From PALSA-600 sp037142875 (GTDB lineage Bacteria > Actinomycetota > Thermoleophilia > Gaiellales > Gaiellaceae): a DNA stretch of 64,000 nucleotides. How positions within the stretch are numbered: the first letter of the stretch is position 1; the number at the start of each line of letters is the position of its first letter. The translations under genes were made by a program, and so were the position numbers. Positions 43,245 to 52,160 of this stretch are shown here, piece by piece. The notes under the pieces are model-generated. The model was not told where the DNA came from. It saw only the letters and a program-made list of their open reading frames with translations, and made no database searches. The stretch lies in contig JBAWZV010000001.1 in NCBI GenBank assembly GCA_037142875.1, positions 186,001-250,000 on the forward strand, given 5' to 3'.

Positions 43245-44879
43245 TCAGGCGAACGGAAGCACGATCACGAGCGTCGTACCGGCGCCGGGCGCCGACTCGA
43301 TCTCGAACGTTCCGCCGAGCAGTGCCACCCGCTCGCGCATTCCGACGAGGCCGAGAGCGCCGGGCCGGACGTCCTCGCGACGAAATCCGATCCCGTCATC
43401 CTCGATCACGAGCCGCGCGACCCCATTACCCCGCATCACAACGATGCTCACCGAGCTGGCCCTCGCGTGCTTGACGACGTTCGTGAGCGCCTCCTGCACG
43501 ATCCGGTAGAGCGCCGTCTCGTGCTCTGCCCCGAGCGCCTCGACCCGCTCGGAGATGTTCAGCCTGACGTTGAGCCCGCTCCTCTCGCCGACGACCGCAC
43601 CAAGCCGCTCGAGCGCCGGGGCAAGCCCGTAGTCATCGAGCGACGGTGGCCGGAGCTCGACCGTGAGTCGGCGCACGTCGGCAAGGGCCGATCCGACGAG
43701 CTCGCGGATGAGCGCGATCGGCTCGGATCCGACGTCGCGCTCAAGCTCCTTCAGCCCGAGGAGGATGGACGTCAGGGCCTGACCGGTCTCGTCATGAAGC
43801 TCGCGGGCCAACCTGCTCCGTTCGAGCTCCTGGCCCTCGAGCAGCGCGCGCACCGACTCGCGCCCGACGCGCTCGGAGAGCGCGAGAGCCAGCGTCAGCC
43901 TGTTGCCGAAGGCCTCTGCGAGCCGCATGTCGGCGTCGGAGAACCGCGCCGTCGCGCCGCGCTTGTCAAAGGCGATCACGACGCCACGCGGGGTACCGGC
44001 AACGGTCAGCGGCACGTAGAGACCGGCACGTGCCCCGACGAGTCTGGGCAGCGTCTGGTCGACCTCGGGATCGTCGATCAGCGAGTCGATCCGCTCGGCT
44101 CGCCGTCGCTCGAGCGTTCGGCCGGCCTTCGACCTGGCCTCGTCAACCTTGACACCGATGAGCTTCGCCGCCCCCTCGCCGCTCGCGGCAGTCACGGTAA
44201 GCGTGGACGAGTCGATTCCCGGGTTCGCGACGAGCACGCAGCGAGCGTCGAGCAGCTCGCAGAGTTTCTCACTCGCAATCTCGAACAGCCGGACGAGCTC
44301 GGGCTCCGTGAGGAGCGCCTCCGAGATCTCGTTGAGTGCCTCGAGCTGACGCGACCAGCTCCGCGACGACTCGTAGAGCCGGGAGTTCTCGATCGCAACG
44401 GCGGCCTGGGCAGCAAGCAGCCGGACGATCTCCTCGTCCTCGTCGGTGAACTCCTCCCCGCCTTCCTTCTCGGTCAGGTAGAGGTTCCCGAACGCGGCGC
44501 CGCGCAACATGATCGAGACGCCAAGGAACGCGCCCATCGGAGGATGGCCCGGCGGGAACCCGACTGAGCGGGGATCCTGAGACAGGTCGCGCAGTCGCAA
44601 CGCATTCGGTGACTGGATCAGGATCCCGAGGATTCCGCGTCCATGTGGGAGGTCGCCGATCTGCGCCTTCATCTCATCGTCGATCCCGACCGTGATGAAT
44701 TGCTCCAGACCGGTTCCGGCACGATCGATCACCCCGAGTGCGCCGTAGCGAGCGCCGGTGAGGCCGACGGCGGTCTCGGCCAGCCGTCGCAGAATCCCCT
44801 CAAGCGTCAGCTCTGCGTTGAGAGCGATCCCTGTTTCGACCAGCCCGCGCAGGCGGTCCGCGCTCGAGACGTGCGGCAT
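43245..44879 (-). CDS. DosS-like GAF-GAF sensor histidine kinase 1
   Basis: The 544-residue protein has two GAF domains (about residues 20-170 and 185-335), a HisKA_3 dimerisation domain with phospho-His362 in RELHDETGQALTSILLGL, and a HATPase_c domain to the end. The first GAF has ARYGALGVID and GFPPGHPPMGAFLGVSIML. Residue His112 lies where DosS of Mycobacterium tuberculosis has its haem ligand His149 (in YHPPM), suggesting a haem-based sensor of oxygen, NO or CO. There are no transmembrane segments. ATG 44877-44879 is chosen by alignment with kinase 2 and the family. Confidence 0.92.
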   Translation of the reverse strand: MPHVSSADRLRGLVETGIALNAELTLEGILRRLAETAVGLTGARYGALGVIDRAGTGLEQFITVGIDDEMKAQIGDLPHGRGILGILIQSPNALRLRDLSQDPRSVGFPPGHPPMGAFLGVSIMLRGAAFGNLYLTEKEGGEEFTDEDEEIVRLLAAQAAVAIENSRLYESSRSWSRQLEALNEISEALLTEPELVRLFEIASEKLCELLDARCVLVANPGIDSSTLTVTAASGEGAAKLIGVKVDEARSKAGRTLERRRAERIDSLIDDPEVDQTLPRLVGARAGLYVPLTVAGTPRGVVIAFDKRGATARFSDADMRLAEAFGNRLTLALALSERVGRESVRALLEGQELERSRLARELHDETGQALTSILLGLKELERDVGSEPIALIRELVGSALADVRRLTVELRPPSLDDYGLAPALERLGAVVGERSGLNVRLNISERVEALGAEHETALYRIVQEALTNVVKHARASSVSIVVMRGNGVARLVIEDDGIGFRREDVRPGALGLVGMRERVALLGGTFEIESAPGAGTTLVIVLPFA

Positions 44880-45021
44880 GACTGCTGCCGACTCTAGCGG
44901 GCGCGGAGCGGCGGCGAAACTCAGCGGCCCGCGAGCGCCGGGGTCGCGGCCCCCACGACCCCCTCGGCGACCTCTCCGGTCGAGCCGTGGCGAGTCGCGT
45001 ACGCCACGAGGAGCGATCGGC

Positions 45022-45471
45022 TCAGGCCGGATGCGCCTCCGCGACGTCCACCGGCACGACAACCACCGGGCACGGGGCGTGATGCACGACCTGCTGGCTC
45101 ACCGACCCGAGCATCAGGCTGCGGAAGCCTCCGAGTCCGCGCGAACCCACGACGAGGAGGTCGGCACCGCGAGCTTCGGCGAGCAGGATGTCAGCCGCCT
45201 GCCCCTCACGCACGATCGCCGTTACCGCCACGCCTACCGGGGGGGCCCCGGCCGTCTCGAGCGTCTTGTCGAGGGTCGCCCTGGAGGCAGCTTCAAAGCT
45301 TCCGAGATCGATGGGCACGGGTACCCAGCCAGCCTCGTAGGCCGCCGGTGGAATGTGCCAGGCGCTGATGGCCTTGACGTCGGCGCCGTGGAGACGCGCC
45401 TCCTCGTAGGCGAAACGGAGCGCACGAACCGACCCGTCCGACCCGTCGACTCCAACAACGATGACTCCCAT
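45022..45471 (-). CDS. Universal stress protein (UspA family) 1
   Basis: The 149-residue protein has the ATP-binding Usp pattern: the opening VIVVGVDGSDGSVRALRFA and the phosphate loop GSRGLGGFRSLMLGSVSQQV (G-x2-G-x9-G-S), then a terminal strand CPVVVVPV. Usp proteins are typical of hypoxia and starvation regulons in actinobacteria. An AAAGGA site precedes the ATG. It lies between kinase 1 and the small zinc-ribbon gene, with a copy of the shared promoter motif 170 bases upstream. Confidence 0.92.
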   Translation of the reverse strand: MGVIVVGVDGSDGSVRALRFAYEEARLHGADVKAISAWHIPPAAYEAGWVPVPIDLGSFEAASRATLDKTLETAGAPPVGVAVTAIVREGQAADILLAEARGADLLVVGSRGLGGFRSLMLGSVSQQVVHHAPCPVVVVPVDVAEAHPA

Positions 45472-45615
45472 CAGCAGGCCGTCCTTTCGTCTCGATGTGA
45501 TGAGCTGATTGTCCCGGCGGCGCGCCGATCAGGCGTCGGAGCGGGCGCTGATCGCCGTCGCGGCAAACTACGGTGGCATGACCGTCGCGATAGTGCCCGG
45601 CACACCTTCGCGCGC

Positions 45616-45654
45616 GGAATTCGTGCGAGAACGGGACGGGTTCCTACGGATGCC
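45616..45654. promoter_or_regulatory. Third copy of the promoter motif with half-site array (site C)
   Basis: On the minus strand 45654-45637 reads GGCATCCGTAGGAACCCG, matching site A in the pattern GGCATCCGYAGRAWCC. The preceding plus-strand GGAATTCGTGCGA (45616-45628) repeats the right half of site A with one inserted base. The region lies between divergent uspA and the small zinc-ribbon gene. The same bases also give GGAAT-N19-GTT, so a SigR-type promoter is a rival reading. Confidence 0.45.
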
Positions 45655-45684
45655 CACGCGATGCCTGATCGGCACCGTGGAGGC

Positions 45685-45861
45685 ATGATCGGCAACGGCC
45701 TCCAGCTCGCCAGCTTCATCGGCTTCACCGCCGGCGTCGGGCTCCTGATGATCGTCGCCGGTACCGAGAAGCGGATGCTGGTGTGGAAGTTCGGTCGGCG
45801 CTGCGGGAGCTGCGGGGAGACCCTGCGCCACTGCCACTGCCCTCACCGGCGCGAGTTCTAG
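45685..45861 (+). CDS. Small membrane protein with C-terminal zinc-ribbon-like motif
   Basis: This protein of 58 residues (66 if it begins at ATG 45661) has one hydrophobic segment (LASFIGFTAGVGLLMIVAG) followed by a basic stretch and RRCGSCGETLRHCHCPHRRE. The four cysteines and two histidines give a probable zinc site (C-x2-C, then C-x-C). It is convergent with the M50 protease gene, with stops 3 bases apart. Coding is supported by position and domain-like composition; I know no family. It may be a membrane adaptor in the stress island. Confidence 0.55.
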   Translation: MIGNGLQLASFIGFTAGVGLLMIVAGTEKRMLVWKFGRRCGSCGETLRHCHCPHRREF

Positions 45862-45863
45862 CT

Positions 45864-46982
45864 CTACCCCGCGCGGCCCGCCGAGAAACGCCCGAGCGTG
45901 CGGGCGATGTCCGTGATCGAGAGCAGCCCGACCGCACCGTCGTGTTCGAGCACGATCCCTCGTTGGAGCGGGTTGGCAGCGAGACGCTCGAAGGCGTCGA
46001 CGGCTGCGTCGCTCTCGGCGAAGACGAGCATCTCCGTCGCCGGAATCATGCATTCGCGGACGAGCCGGACACCCCACTCCGTCGACGGCACCGCGAGCAC
46101 GTTGCGAAACGGCAGCACGCCGATCGCCTCTCCGCCCGCGACAACCGGGTAGCTCGCAAACCGCGCAGCCCCGGCGACCTCGGCCATGAACTCGGCGATC
46201 GTCCGGCCGGGATGCACGACGACTGGGTTGGGCTGCATCAGATCGCGAACCCGAAGGCCGGCGAGTGCCTCATGGACGAGCATGAAGCGGAGCTCCGAGC
46301 CGGCCGCCTGCATCAGGAACCAGCCGATGAAGGCCAGCCAGAGAGCCCCGATGCCGCCACCGGCGAGGAAGACGACAAACCCGCCTCCGACGAGACCGAA
46401 GGCGAGCATCCGGCTGACGCTCGCAGCCGTGCGGGTCGCCGACGCGAAGTCGCCGCGCCGCTGCCAGAGGGCCGAGCGAAGCACCCTGCCTCCGTCGAGC
46501 GGCAACGCCGGCAGGAGGTTGAATCCGAGCAGCAGGAAGTTGATGTAGCCGAGCCACGAGGCGACCCCGTCAACCGTCGCCGGGAGGCCCGGGATGACGG
46601 TGGCCGCGAGACAGGCGGAGCCGATCACGAGCGTCACGAGCGGCCCCGCGATCGCGATCCGGAACTCCGCCGCAGCGTTCGGGAACTCTCCGGAGAACCG
46701 TGCGACCCCGCCAAAGAGCCAGAGCGTCACGTCCTCGACGACCATCCCCTCGCGTTTGGCGCGAATCGCATGACCGAACTCGTGGAGCAGGAGCGACGTG
46801 AAGAACAGGATCGACGCGGTCGCTCCCATCGCGATGTACGTGGCGTGGGAGTGGCCGGGCTCCTGGCTCGGAAAGACACCGGCGGCAAGCGACCAGACGA
46901 TCAGGCCGAAGACCAGGAACCAGCTCCAGTTGAACCCGACGCGGATCCCGAAGATCCGGCCGATCGAGATCGTCGGGTTCAT
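45864..46982 (-). CDS. Site-2 protease M50 with CBS domains (Rip3-like)
   Basis: The 372-residue intramembrane metalloprotease has the zinc motif LLHEFGHAIRAKREG (HExxH) in its second helix region and the distal ligand motif NLLPALPLDGGRVLR, with about six helices in total. The C-terminal part (residues 245-372) holds two CBS motifs, RVRDLMQPNPVVVHPGRTIAE being the first. Architecture and length match Rip3 (Rv2625c), a member of the DosR dormancy regulon. Its natural substrate is unknown. ATG 46980-46982 follows an AGAAAGG site. It diverges from ppsA across 249 bases that hold a possible fourth, weaker copy of the promoter motif. Confidence 0.9.
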   Translation of the reverse strand: MNPTISIGRIFGIRVGFNWSWFLVFGLIVWSLAAGVFPSQEPGHSHATYIAMGATASILFFTSLLLHEFGHAIRAKREGMVVEDVTLWLFGGVARFSGEFPNAAAEFRIAIAGPLVTLVIGSACLAATVIPGLPATVDGVASWLGYINFLLLGFNLLPALPLDGGRVLRSALWQRRGDFASATRTAASVSRMLAFGLVGGGFVVFLAGGGIGALWLAFIGWFLMQAAGSELRFMLVHEALAGLRVRDLMQPNPVVVHPGRTIAEFMAEVAGAARFASYPVVAGGEAIGVLPFRNVLAVPSTEWGVRLVRECMIPATEMLVFAESDAAVDAFERLAANPLQRGIVLEHDGAVGLLSITDIARTLGRFSAGRAG

Positions 46983-47231
46983 GAACGAACCCTTTCTGCT
47001 GAGGCGAGCAGCCAAATCGGGGAGCCGCCGGACGGCGCCTGCGGCTTATCCCTCGATCGGCCCGGCTATGCGGGATTCCCGCAGGAGTCTCCGCGGAGAC
47101 TGGACGCCCGAGCGCGAGCATCCGACTCCCGCTGCTCCGTAGTTCCCCGAACGAGCCGTTCGGCGGTTCCGCCGATGCCCGTGGACGCGAGCGCCGCGAA
47201 GGTGAATCCGATAGTCGAAGGAGGATCACAC

Positions 47232-49547
47232 ATGACGACCATCGAGACCGGCGCCGACGTCCAACGGGGCATCCGGCGTATCGCGGAGCTCAGCCGGGCC
47301 GACGTGCTCTTCGCCGGTGGCAAGGGCGCGAACCTCGGCGAGCTGACCGCGGCCGGCTTTCCCGTCCCGCAGGGATTCGTCGTCGGCGCGCCGATCTACG
47401 CGGCGTTCGTGACCCGCACAGGGCTGCGCCGACGGATCGAGGAGCGTCTCGCCGGCCTCGATGTCGACGACTCGGCGGCGCTCGAGTTGGCGGCTCGGGA
47501 CACCCGCCGGCTCGTCGAGGCAGAACCCATGCCGGCCGACATCGCCGAGGCGATCCGACTCCACTACGCAGAGGTCGCGGGCGATGACCCCTCGGCACCC
47601 GTCGCCGTGCGGTCGTCGGCGACAGCCGAGGACACCGAGGCCGCGAGCTTCGCCGGGATGAACGAGACCTTCCTGAACACGCGGGGCGCCGACGGGGTCG
47701 TCGAGGCCGTGCATCACTGCTGGGCCTCGCTCTTTGGCGCTCGCACGATCTTCTACCGCGCCAAGCGCGGCTTCGGGCAGGCCGACATGGACATCGCAGT
47801 CGTCGTCGAGGCGCAGATCGCGTCCGAGCGCGCAGGCGTGATGTTCACGATCGACCCGGCGAGCGGTGCAGACGACCGGCTCGTGATCGAAGGCTCCTTC
47901 GGCCTGGGCGAGTCCGTCGTGAGCGGTCACGTCTCACCAGACCGATTTGTTGTCGACAAGGAGAGCCTCGGGATCCTCGTTCGCGAGATCCACCCCAAGG
48001 AGGCGACGATCGAGCCCCTCGCTGAAGGCGGCACCGCAGAGCGCCCGCTCTCGCGCGACGAGGGTCTTCGCCCCACCCTGAGCGACGACGAGGTTCGCGC
48101 GATCGCCGACCTCGGTCGCAGCATCGAGCGTCACTACGGCACCCCTCAGGACACGGAGTGGGCGATCGACGCCGCTGGGACGATCTGGATGTTGCAGTCA
48201 CGCCCGGTCACGTCATCCGGAGGGACGGAGACGCCCGCCGCAGCGACAACCGGCCGCGTGCTTGTCCGCGGGCTTGGCGCTGCACCAGGCCGAGCCGGGG
48301 GCAAGGTCGCGATGCTCGGGACGATCGCCGACGCCGCGAAGTTCCAGGACGGCGACGTCCTCGTGACCCGGATGACGGCACCCGACTGGGTGCCGCTGAT
48401 GCGGCGCGCCTGTGCGATCGCGACCGACTCCGGCGGAATGACCTGCCACGCGGCGATCGTCTCGCGTGAGCTCGGAATCCCTTGCGTCGTCGGGACGCAG
48501 CAGGCGACGACAGTGCTACACGACGGAGATCTCGTCACCGTCGATGCAACCCGCGGCATCGTGCTGGAAGGGCTCCAGGCGGCTCCAGCGGTCGAGCATG
48601 AAACCGTCCACGTCGTCACGAACGCCGCCCCGATCACCGCGACGAAGCTCCTCCTCAACCTCTCGGAGCCCTCACAGGTCGCACGCGCCTCGGAGCTCGC
48701 CGTCGACGGCGTTGGCCTGCTGCGGGCCGAGCTGATGCTGCTCGAGGCGCTCGAGGGGAAGCACCCGCGCCTGCTCCTCGAGCAGGGCCGGAGCGAGGAG
48801 TTCGTCGACCGCATGGCAGAGGGCCTCACGACCTTCGCGGCTGGCTTCGCTCCACGACCCGTCACCTACCGCACGACCGACTTCCGCACGAACGAGTTTC
48901 GCAACCTCGAGGGCGGCGATCGATTCGAGCCGGAGGAGGCCAACCCGATGATCGGCGTCCGCGGTGCCCTGCGCTACGCGCGGGATCCCGAGATCTTCCG
49001 CGTCGAGCTCGACGCCATTCGCCGGGTCTGGGACGCCGGGCTCCAGAACCTCCACGTCATGCTCCCGTTCGTTCGCACCACCACCGAGCTCGCACGCTGC
49101 AAGGCCCTGATCGGCGAGTCCGGACTACTTGACCGCCCGGGCTTCGAGCTCTGGGTGATGGCCGAGGTGCCCTCGGTGCTCTTCAACCTAGAGGCGTATG
49201 CGGAACTGGGTGTCGCCGGCATCTCGATCGGCTCGAACGACCTGACTCAGCTCCTGCTCGGTGCCGACCGCGACTCCGAGTACCTCGCCGAGCTCTTCGA
49301 CGAGCGTGATCCCGCCGTCGTCGCCTACCTGGAGGCGCTGATACCAAAGGCACGAGCGCTCGGGCTGAAGACCTCGATCTGCGGCCAGGCACCCTCGGTG
49401 CATCCGGAGTACACGGAGCTGCTCGTCCGCGCCGGGATCGACGCGATCTCGGTCAACATCGACGTCGTCGACCGTACGCGGCGGCTGGTCGCGAGCGCCG
49501 AGCAGCGCGTCATTCTCGAGGCGGCGCGATCTCGCTGCTACCCGTGA
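47232..49547 (+). CDS. ppsA: Phosphoenolpyruvate synthase
   Basis: The 771-residue enzyme makes PEP from pyruvate and ATP, releasing AMP and phosphate. It has the N-terminal ATP-grasp domain (GGKGANLGELTAAGFPVPQG), the central phosphohistidine loop GGMTCHAAIVSRELG, and the C-terminal PEP/pyruvate barrel with NDLTQLLLGADRDS and ICGQAPSVHPEY. Length matches PpsA. ATG 47232 is preceded by AAGGAGGATC. A much longer frame runs upstream but crosses the divergent protease gene and is not used. Gluconeogenic flux from pyruvate would suit a slow-growth state. Confidence 0.95.
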   Translation: MTTIETGADVQRGIRRIAELSRADVLFAGGKGANLGELTAAGFPVPQGFVVGAPIYAAFVTRTGLRRRIEERLAGLDVDDSAALELAARDTRRLVEAEPMPADIAEAIRLHYAEVAGDDPSAPVAVRSSATAEDTEAASFAGMNETFLNTRGADGVVEAVHHCWASLFGARTIFYRAKRGFGQADMDIAVVVEAQIASERAGVMFTIDPASGADDRLVIEGSFGLGESVVSGHVSPDRFVVDKESLGILVREIHPKEATIEPLAEGGTAERPLSRDEGLRPTLSDDEVRAIADLGRSIERHYGTPQDTEWAIDAAGTIWMLQSRPVTSSGGTETPAAATTGRVLVRGLGAAPGRAGGKVAMLGTIADAAKFQDGDVLVTRMTAPDWVPLMRRACAIATDSGGMTCHAAIVSRELGIPCVVGTQQATTVLHDGDLVTVDATRGIVLEGLQAAPAVEHETVHVVTNAAPITATKLLLNLSEPSQVARASELAVDGVGLLRAELMLLEALEGKHPRLLLEQGRSEEFVDRMAEGLTTFAAGFAPRPVTYRTTDFRTNEFRNLEGGDRFEPEEANPMIGVRGALRYARDPEIFRVELDAIRRVWDAGLQNLHVMLPFVRTTTELARCKALIGESGLLDRPGFELWVMAEVPSVLFNLEAYAELGVAGISIGSNDLTQLLLGADRDSEYLAELFDERDPAVVAYLEALIPKARALGLKTSICGQAPSVHPEYTELLVRAGIDAISVNIDVVDRTRRLVASAEQRVILEAARSRCYP

Positions 49548-49753
49548 TGCCCGTCGTGACGCAGCCGCAGCCGAGCAACGTCGCTCGGATAGAAGACGCT
49601 CTCGTGATCGTCGGCCCACCTGATCCGAAAGTGCTCGTGCCCCGGACCGCCGAGAACCTCGAGGATCTCTCCGTAGCGCCTCTCATCACCGAGGTGTTCA
49701 CCGGCGATCTCAACCACGTCTCCGGCCTTCAGCCGATACCCCTCGTCTGTCAT
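49538..49753 (-). CDS. DUF1918 domain protein
   Basis: The 71-residue protein has the compact beta-barrel DUF1918 pattern: KAGDVVEIAGEHLGDERRYG, GEILEVLGGPGHEHFRIRW and DDHESVFYPSDV. ATG 49753 has a strong AGGAGGAG site. Rv0569 of M. tuberculosis, also DUF1918, belongs to the DosR regulon; nucleic-acid binding has been suggested for the family. Its 3' end overlaps the convergent ppsA by 10 bases. It diverges from the DsbB gene, with promoter motif copy B between them. Confidence 0.9.
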   Translation of the reverse strand: MTDEGYRLKAGDVVEIAGEHLGDERRYGEILEVLGGPGHEHFRIRWADDHESVFYPSDVARLRLRHDGHHG

Positions 49754-49803
49754 TGCTCCTCCTGGACGCTGTCGCGCCAATCGTCGCGGAGCGGACGGGC
49801 ACG

Positions 49804-49821
49804 GGCATCCGCAGAATCCGA
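49804..49821. promoter_or_regulatory. Exact 18-base copy of the promoter motif (site B)
   Basis: GGCATCCGCAGAATCCGA is identical to 42413-42430. It lies between divergent DUF1918 and DsbB starts, 43 bases upstream of the DsbB ATG. A weaker inverted half, GCAATGCGG, follows at 49826-49834. Confidence 0.5.
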
Positions 49822-49863
49822 GGCCGCAATGCGGAGAACTACGCTCGCCTGCGAGGCCGTCGC

Positions 49864-50427
49864 ATGACCCACGGAGTGACGGTCGCTCTCGCCGCCCTCG
49901 GCATCGCCGGACAGGCGCTGATCGCGCTCCTCGTACTCGCGGCGGGAGCAGCACTCCTCGGCCGAGGCTCCCTCCTCGCAGCGATCCGGCGGCTCGTCTG
50001 GGGATACGAGCTCTGGCTCGCGTTTCTCATCGCTGCGCTCGCGACCGGCGGCAGCCTCTTCTTCTCCGAGATCGCCGGCTTCGTGCCCTGCGAGCTCTGC
50101 TGGTACCAGCGGATCTGCATGTACCCGGTCTCCGTGATCGCGCTCCTTGCCGCGCTCGCAAACGACCACCGAGTCGCCCGCTACCTGCTGTCACTCCCGA
50201 TCGTGGGGGCGGGGATCTCGACCTACCACGTGCTCGTGGAGAACGGCGTCGTCGGTCAGACCCAGGCATGCCAGCTCTCGGCGCCGGGCGGCTGCGCGAC
50301 GAAGTGGGTCGACCAGTTCGGGTACGTCACCATCCCGGTCCTCACGCTGACCGGGTTTGCCCTCGTCCTCGCGTTCCTCATCCTCGCCACACTCGAACCC
50401 GGCGATAGCGCCGCGGAAGGGAGCTGA
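49864..50427 (+). CDS. Disulfide bond formation protein, DsbB/BdbC type
   Basis: The 187-residue protein has four or five transmembrane segments. The DsbB-type quinone-linked cysteines lie in FVPCELCWYQRICMYP (C-x2-C), and the second pair in QACQLSAPGGCATKWVDQFG. It reoxidises its partner thiol oxidase, here the DsbA-like protein encoded next. ATG 49864 is used; a longer frame from 49753 would extend into the promoter region. The gene pair is separated by only three bases. Confidence 0.9.
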   Translation: MTHGVTVALAALGIAGQALIALLVLAAGAALLGRGSLLAAIRRLVWGYELWLAFLIAALATGGSLFFSEIAGFVPCELCWYQRICMYPVSVIALLAALANDHRVARYLLSLPIVGAGISTYHVLVENGVVGQTQACQLSAPGGCATKWVDQFGYVTIPVLTLTGFALVLAFLILATLEPGDSAAEGS

Positions 50428-50430
50428 GCC

Positions 50431-51228
50431 ATGCCCAGCGGAAGACAGAGCAAGCGAGCGAGGCGCCAGCCCGTCACACCAAAGCCTCCGACTGGACGGC
50501 CGGCGCGACAGGCATCGCCGAAGGTTCTGCTTGCCGCACTGGCTGTCGTGCTCGTGGGCGGCGGTATTGCGCTCGCCATCGGCCTCGGTGGCGGATCATC
50601 GAAGACCGCGAACGTCCCGCCTGTCGGCTCGCTCACAAACGCCCTGCCAAACGCCGCCGACGTTCACAGGCTCTTCAAGGGGATTCCCCAGAACGGCAAC
50701 GTCCTCGGTGCGCCATCTGCACCAGTCACGATCGTCGAGTACGTCGACCTGCAATGCCCGTACTGCCAGCAGTTCGACACCCAGGCGCTTCCGAGCCTCG
50801 TCGCGAGCTACATCCGCCCCGGCAAGGCAAAGCTCGAGGTCCGGCTCCTTGCGTTCATCGGCGCCGACTCGGTGCGCGGCCGGAGCGCAGCGATCGCGGC
50901 GGGCAAACAGAACCGGCTCTTCGACTTCGTCGACCTCCTCTACTTCAACCAGGCGACCGAGAACACCGGCTGGCTCGACGACGCGATGGTGCAGGCGGCG
51001 GCAGCAAGCATCCCCGGGCTCCGCGTCCCCGCGATCATGACAGAGAGCAGCTCCGCCGCGATCGCGGCGGAGGCGAAGGCGTTCGACACGGAGGCGAAGG
51101 CCGCCGCGGTCACGTCAACGCCGACAATCCTTGTCGGATCAACTGCTGCTAACGCAACGTCCGTTGCCCTCAGCTCACCGACCGACGGAGCGGCGGTCGC
51201 TCAGGCAGTTCGGAGCCTGCTCCCGTGA
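50431..51228 (+). CDS. Membrane-anchored DsbA-like thiol oxidoreductase
   Basis: The 265-residue protein has a basic N-terminus, one transmembrane helix (about residues 30-50), and an extracytoplasmic thioredoxin-fold domain. The active site is EYVDLQCPYCQQFDTQALPS (C-P-Y-C), with the cis-proline segment in STPTILVGS. It matches the DsbA/BdbD-like group of actinobacteria. It follows the DsbB gene after three bases with GGAAGGGAG as its ribosome site, so the two form an oxidative folding pair for exported cysteine proteins, including the cytochromes. Confidence 0.91.
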   Translation: MPSGRQSKRARRQPVTPKPPTGRPARQASPKVLLAALAVVLVGGGIALAIGLGGGSSKTANVPPVGSLTNALPNAADVHRLFKGIPQNGNVLGAPSAPVTIVEYVDLQCPYCQQFDTQALPSLVASYIRPGKAKLEVRLLAFIGADSVRGRSAAIAAGKQNRLFDFVDLLYFNQATENTGWLDDAMVQAAAASIPGLRVPAIMTESSSAAIAAEAKAFDTEAKAAAVTSTPTILVGSTAANATSVALSSPTDGAAVAQAVRSLLP

Positions 51229-51265
51229 TGACACAACCGTTCGGGATCCGGCAGGATGGCGGGAG

Positions 51266-51703
51266 ATGAACGAGGTCGTGGTCGGCATCGACGGATCGGA
51301 GCACGCGCTCCAGGCCCTGCGCTGGGCGGTCGGCGAAGCACGGCGCAGGGGCGCACCGCTGCGGGCAGTGCACGCCTGGGTGCTGCCGTACATGCCCCTC
51401 GCGGTCGGATACATGCCGCTCGATGAGGGCAAGCTACTCGAGGCATCGCACGAGGGAGCGAACGCTGTTGTCCAGGCGGCACTCGGAGCGGCCGCGGACG
51501 AGGCAGCCGACATCGACATGGCCGGGGCAGCGGTGAACGGCCCCCCTGTTGCGGTCTTGCTGGCCCAGGCGAAGGAGGCTGCGCTGCTCGTGGTCGGCTC
51601 ACGTGGCCACGGGGGATTCGCCGAGCTCATGCTCGGCTCGGTCAGTCACCAGTGTGCCCAGCACGCGCGCTGTCCGGTCGTGATCGTGCCGGCGACCCGC
51701 TAG
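51266..51703 (+). CDS. Universal stress protein (UspA family) 2
   Basis: The 145-residue protein has the same fold signals as Usp 1: VVVGIDGSEHALQALRWAVG at the start and the phosphate loop GSRGHGGFAELMLGSVSHQC, then CPVVIVPATR. The two Usp proteins are clearly related paralogues. ATG 51266 is close to the GGCGGGAG site. It is 38 bases after the DsbA-like gene and may be cotranscribed. Confidence 0.92.
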   Translation: MNEVVVGIDGSEHALQALRWAVGEARRRGAPLRAVHAWVLPYMPLAVGYMPLDEGKLLEASHEGANAVVQAALGAAADEAADIDMAGAAVNGPPVAVLLAQAKEAALLVVGSRGHGGFAELMLGSVSHQCAQHARCPVVIVPATR

Positions 51704-51778
51704 ATCGCGGCTTTCCCCGGATCGGAGTCGCGGCTCGCCCCGACGCACCGCACCACCCGACCCGCAACCATGCACCCC

Positions 51779-52087
51779 ATGAGCTACGCGGTCGTCTGGC
51801 GCGAGAACGGTGGGTCAGCCCACGCAGCCGGGCTCGACCTGCGCCTCAACGAGATCCACCTCTCGGGTGCGCCGACGGGGCCCGATGCGGAGCGAACGCT
51901 GCCGTACACCGAGCTCCGGGAGGTGTTCTTCGAACGGGGCGCCCCTCTCGTCGGCCGCGCCGGCCCTCGCCTCGTCTTCGTGTTCGACGGCAGGCGACGA
52001 CTCGAGATCACCTCTCTCGATGGGGTCGGTGCGCTGCACGAGATCGCCACCCAGGTCGAGGGCGCTCGCGGGAAGACCGCAGCCTGA
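51779..52087 (+). CDS. Hypothetical protein (102 residues)
   Basis: I do not recognise this protein. It starts at ATG 51779 (or ATG 51770) and has a beta-rich pattern: SYAVVWRENGG, GLDLRLNEIHLSG, then PYTELREVFFERG and RLVFVFDGRRRLEITSLDG. It looks like a small PH-like or beta-barrel domain. It stands between Usp 2 and kinase 2 on the same strand. No motif for catalysis or metal binding is visible. Confidence 0.6.
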   Translation: MSYAVVWRENGGSAHAAGLDLRLNEIHLSGAPTGPDAERTLPYTELREVFFERGAPLVGRAGPRLVFVFDGRRRLEITSLDGVGALHEIATQVEGARGKTAA

Positions 52088-52160
52088 ATCCGGACGGCCG
52101 CGGATGGCGGCCTCCCGCGTGCCCGACAGGCTTGCTCGAGGCGTCGCGCCACAGTCATCC

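Noticed and set aside
45783..47231. N-terminal extension of ppsA by about 480 codons
   Set aside because: It is antisense to the M50 protease gene; the real start has a perfect ribosome binding site at 47232.
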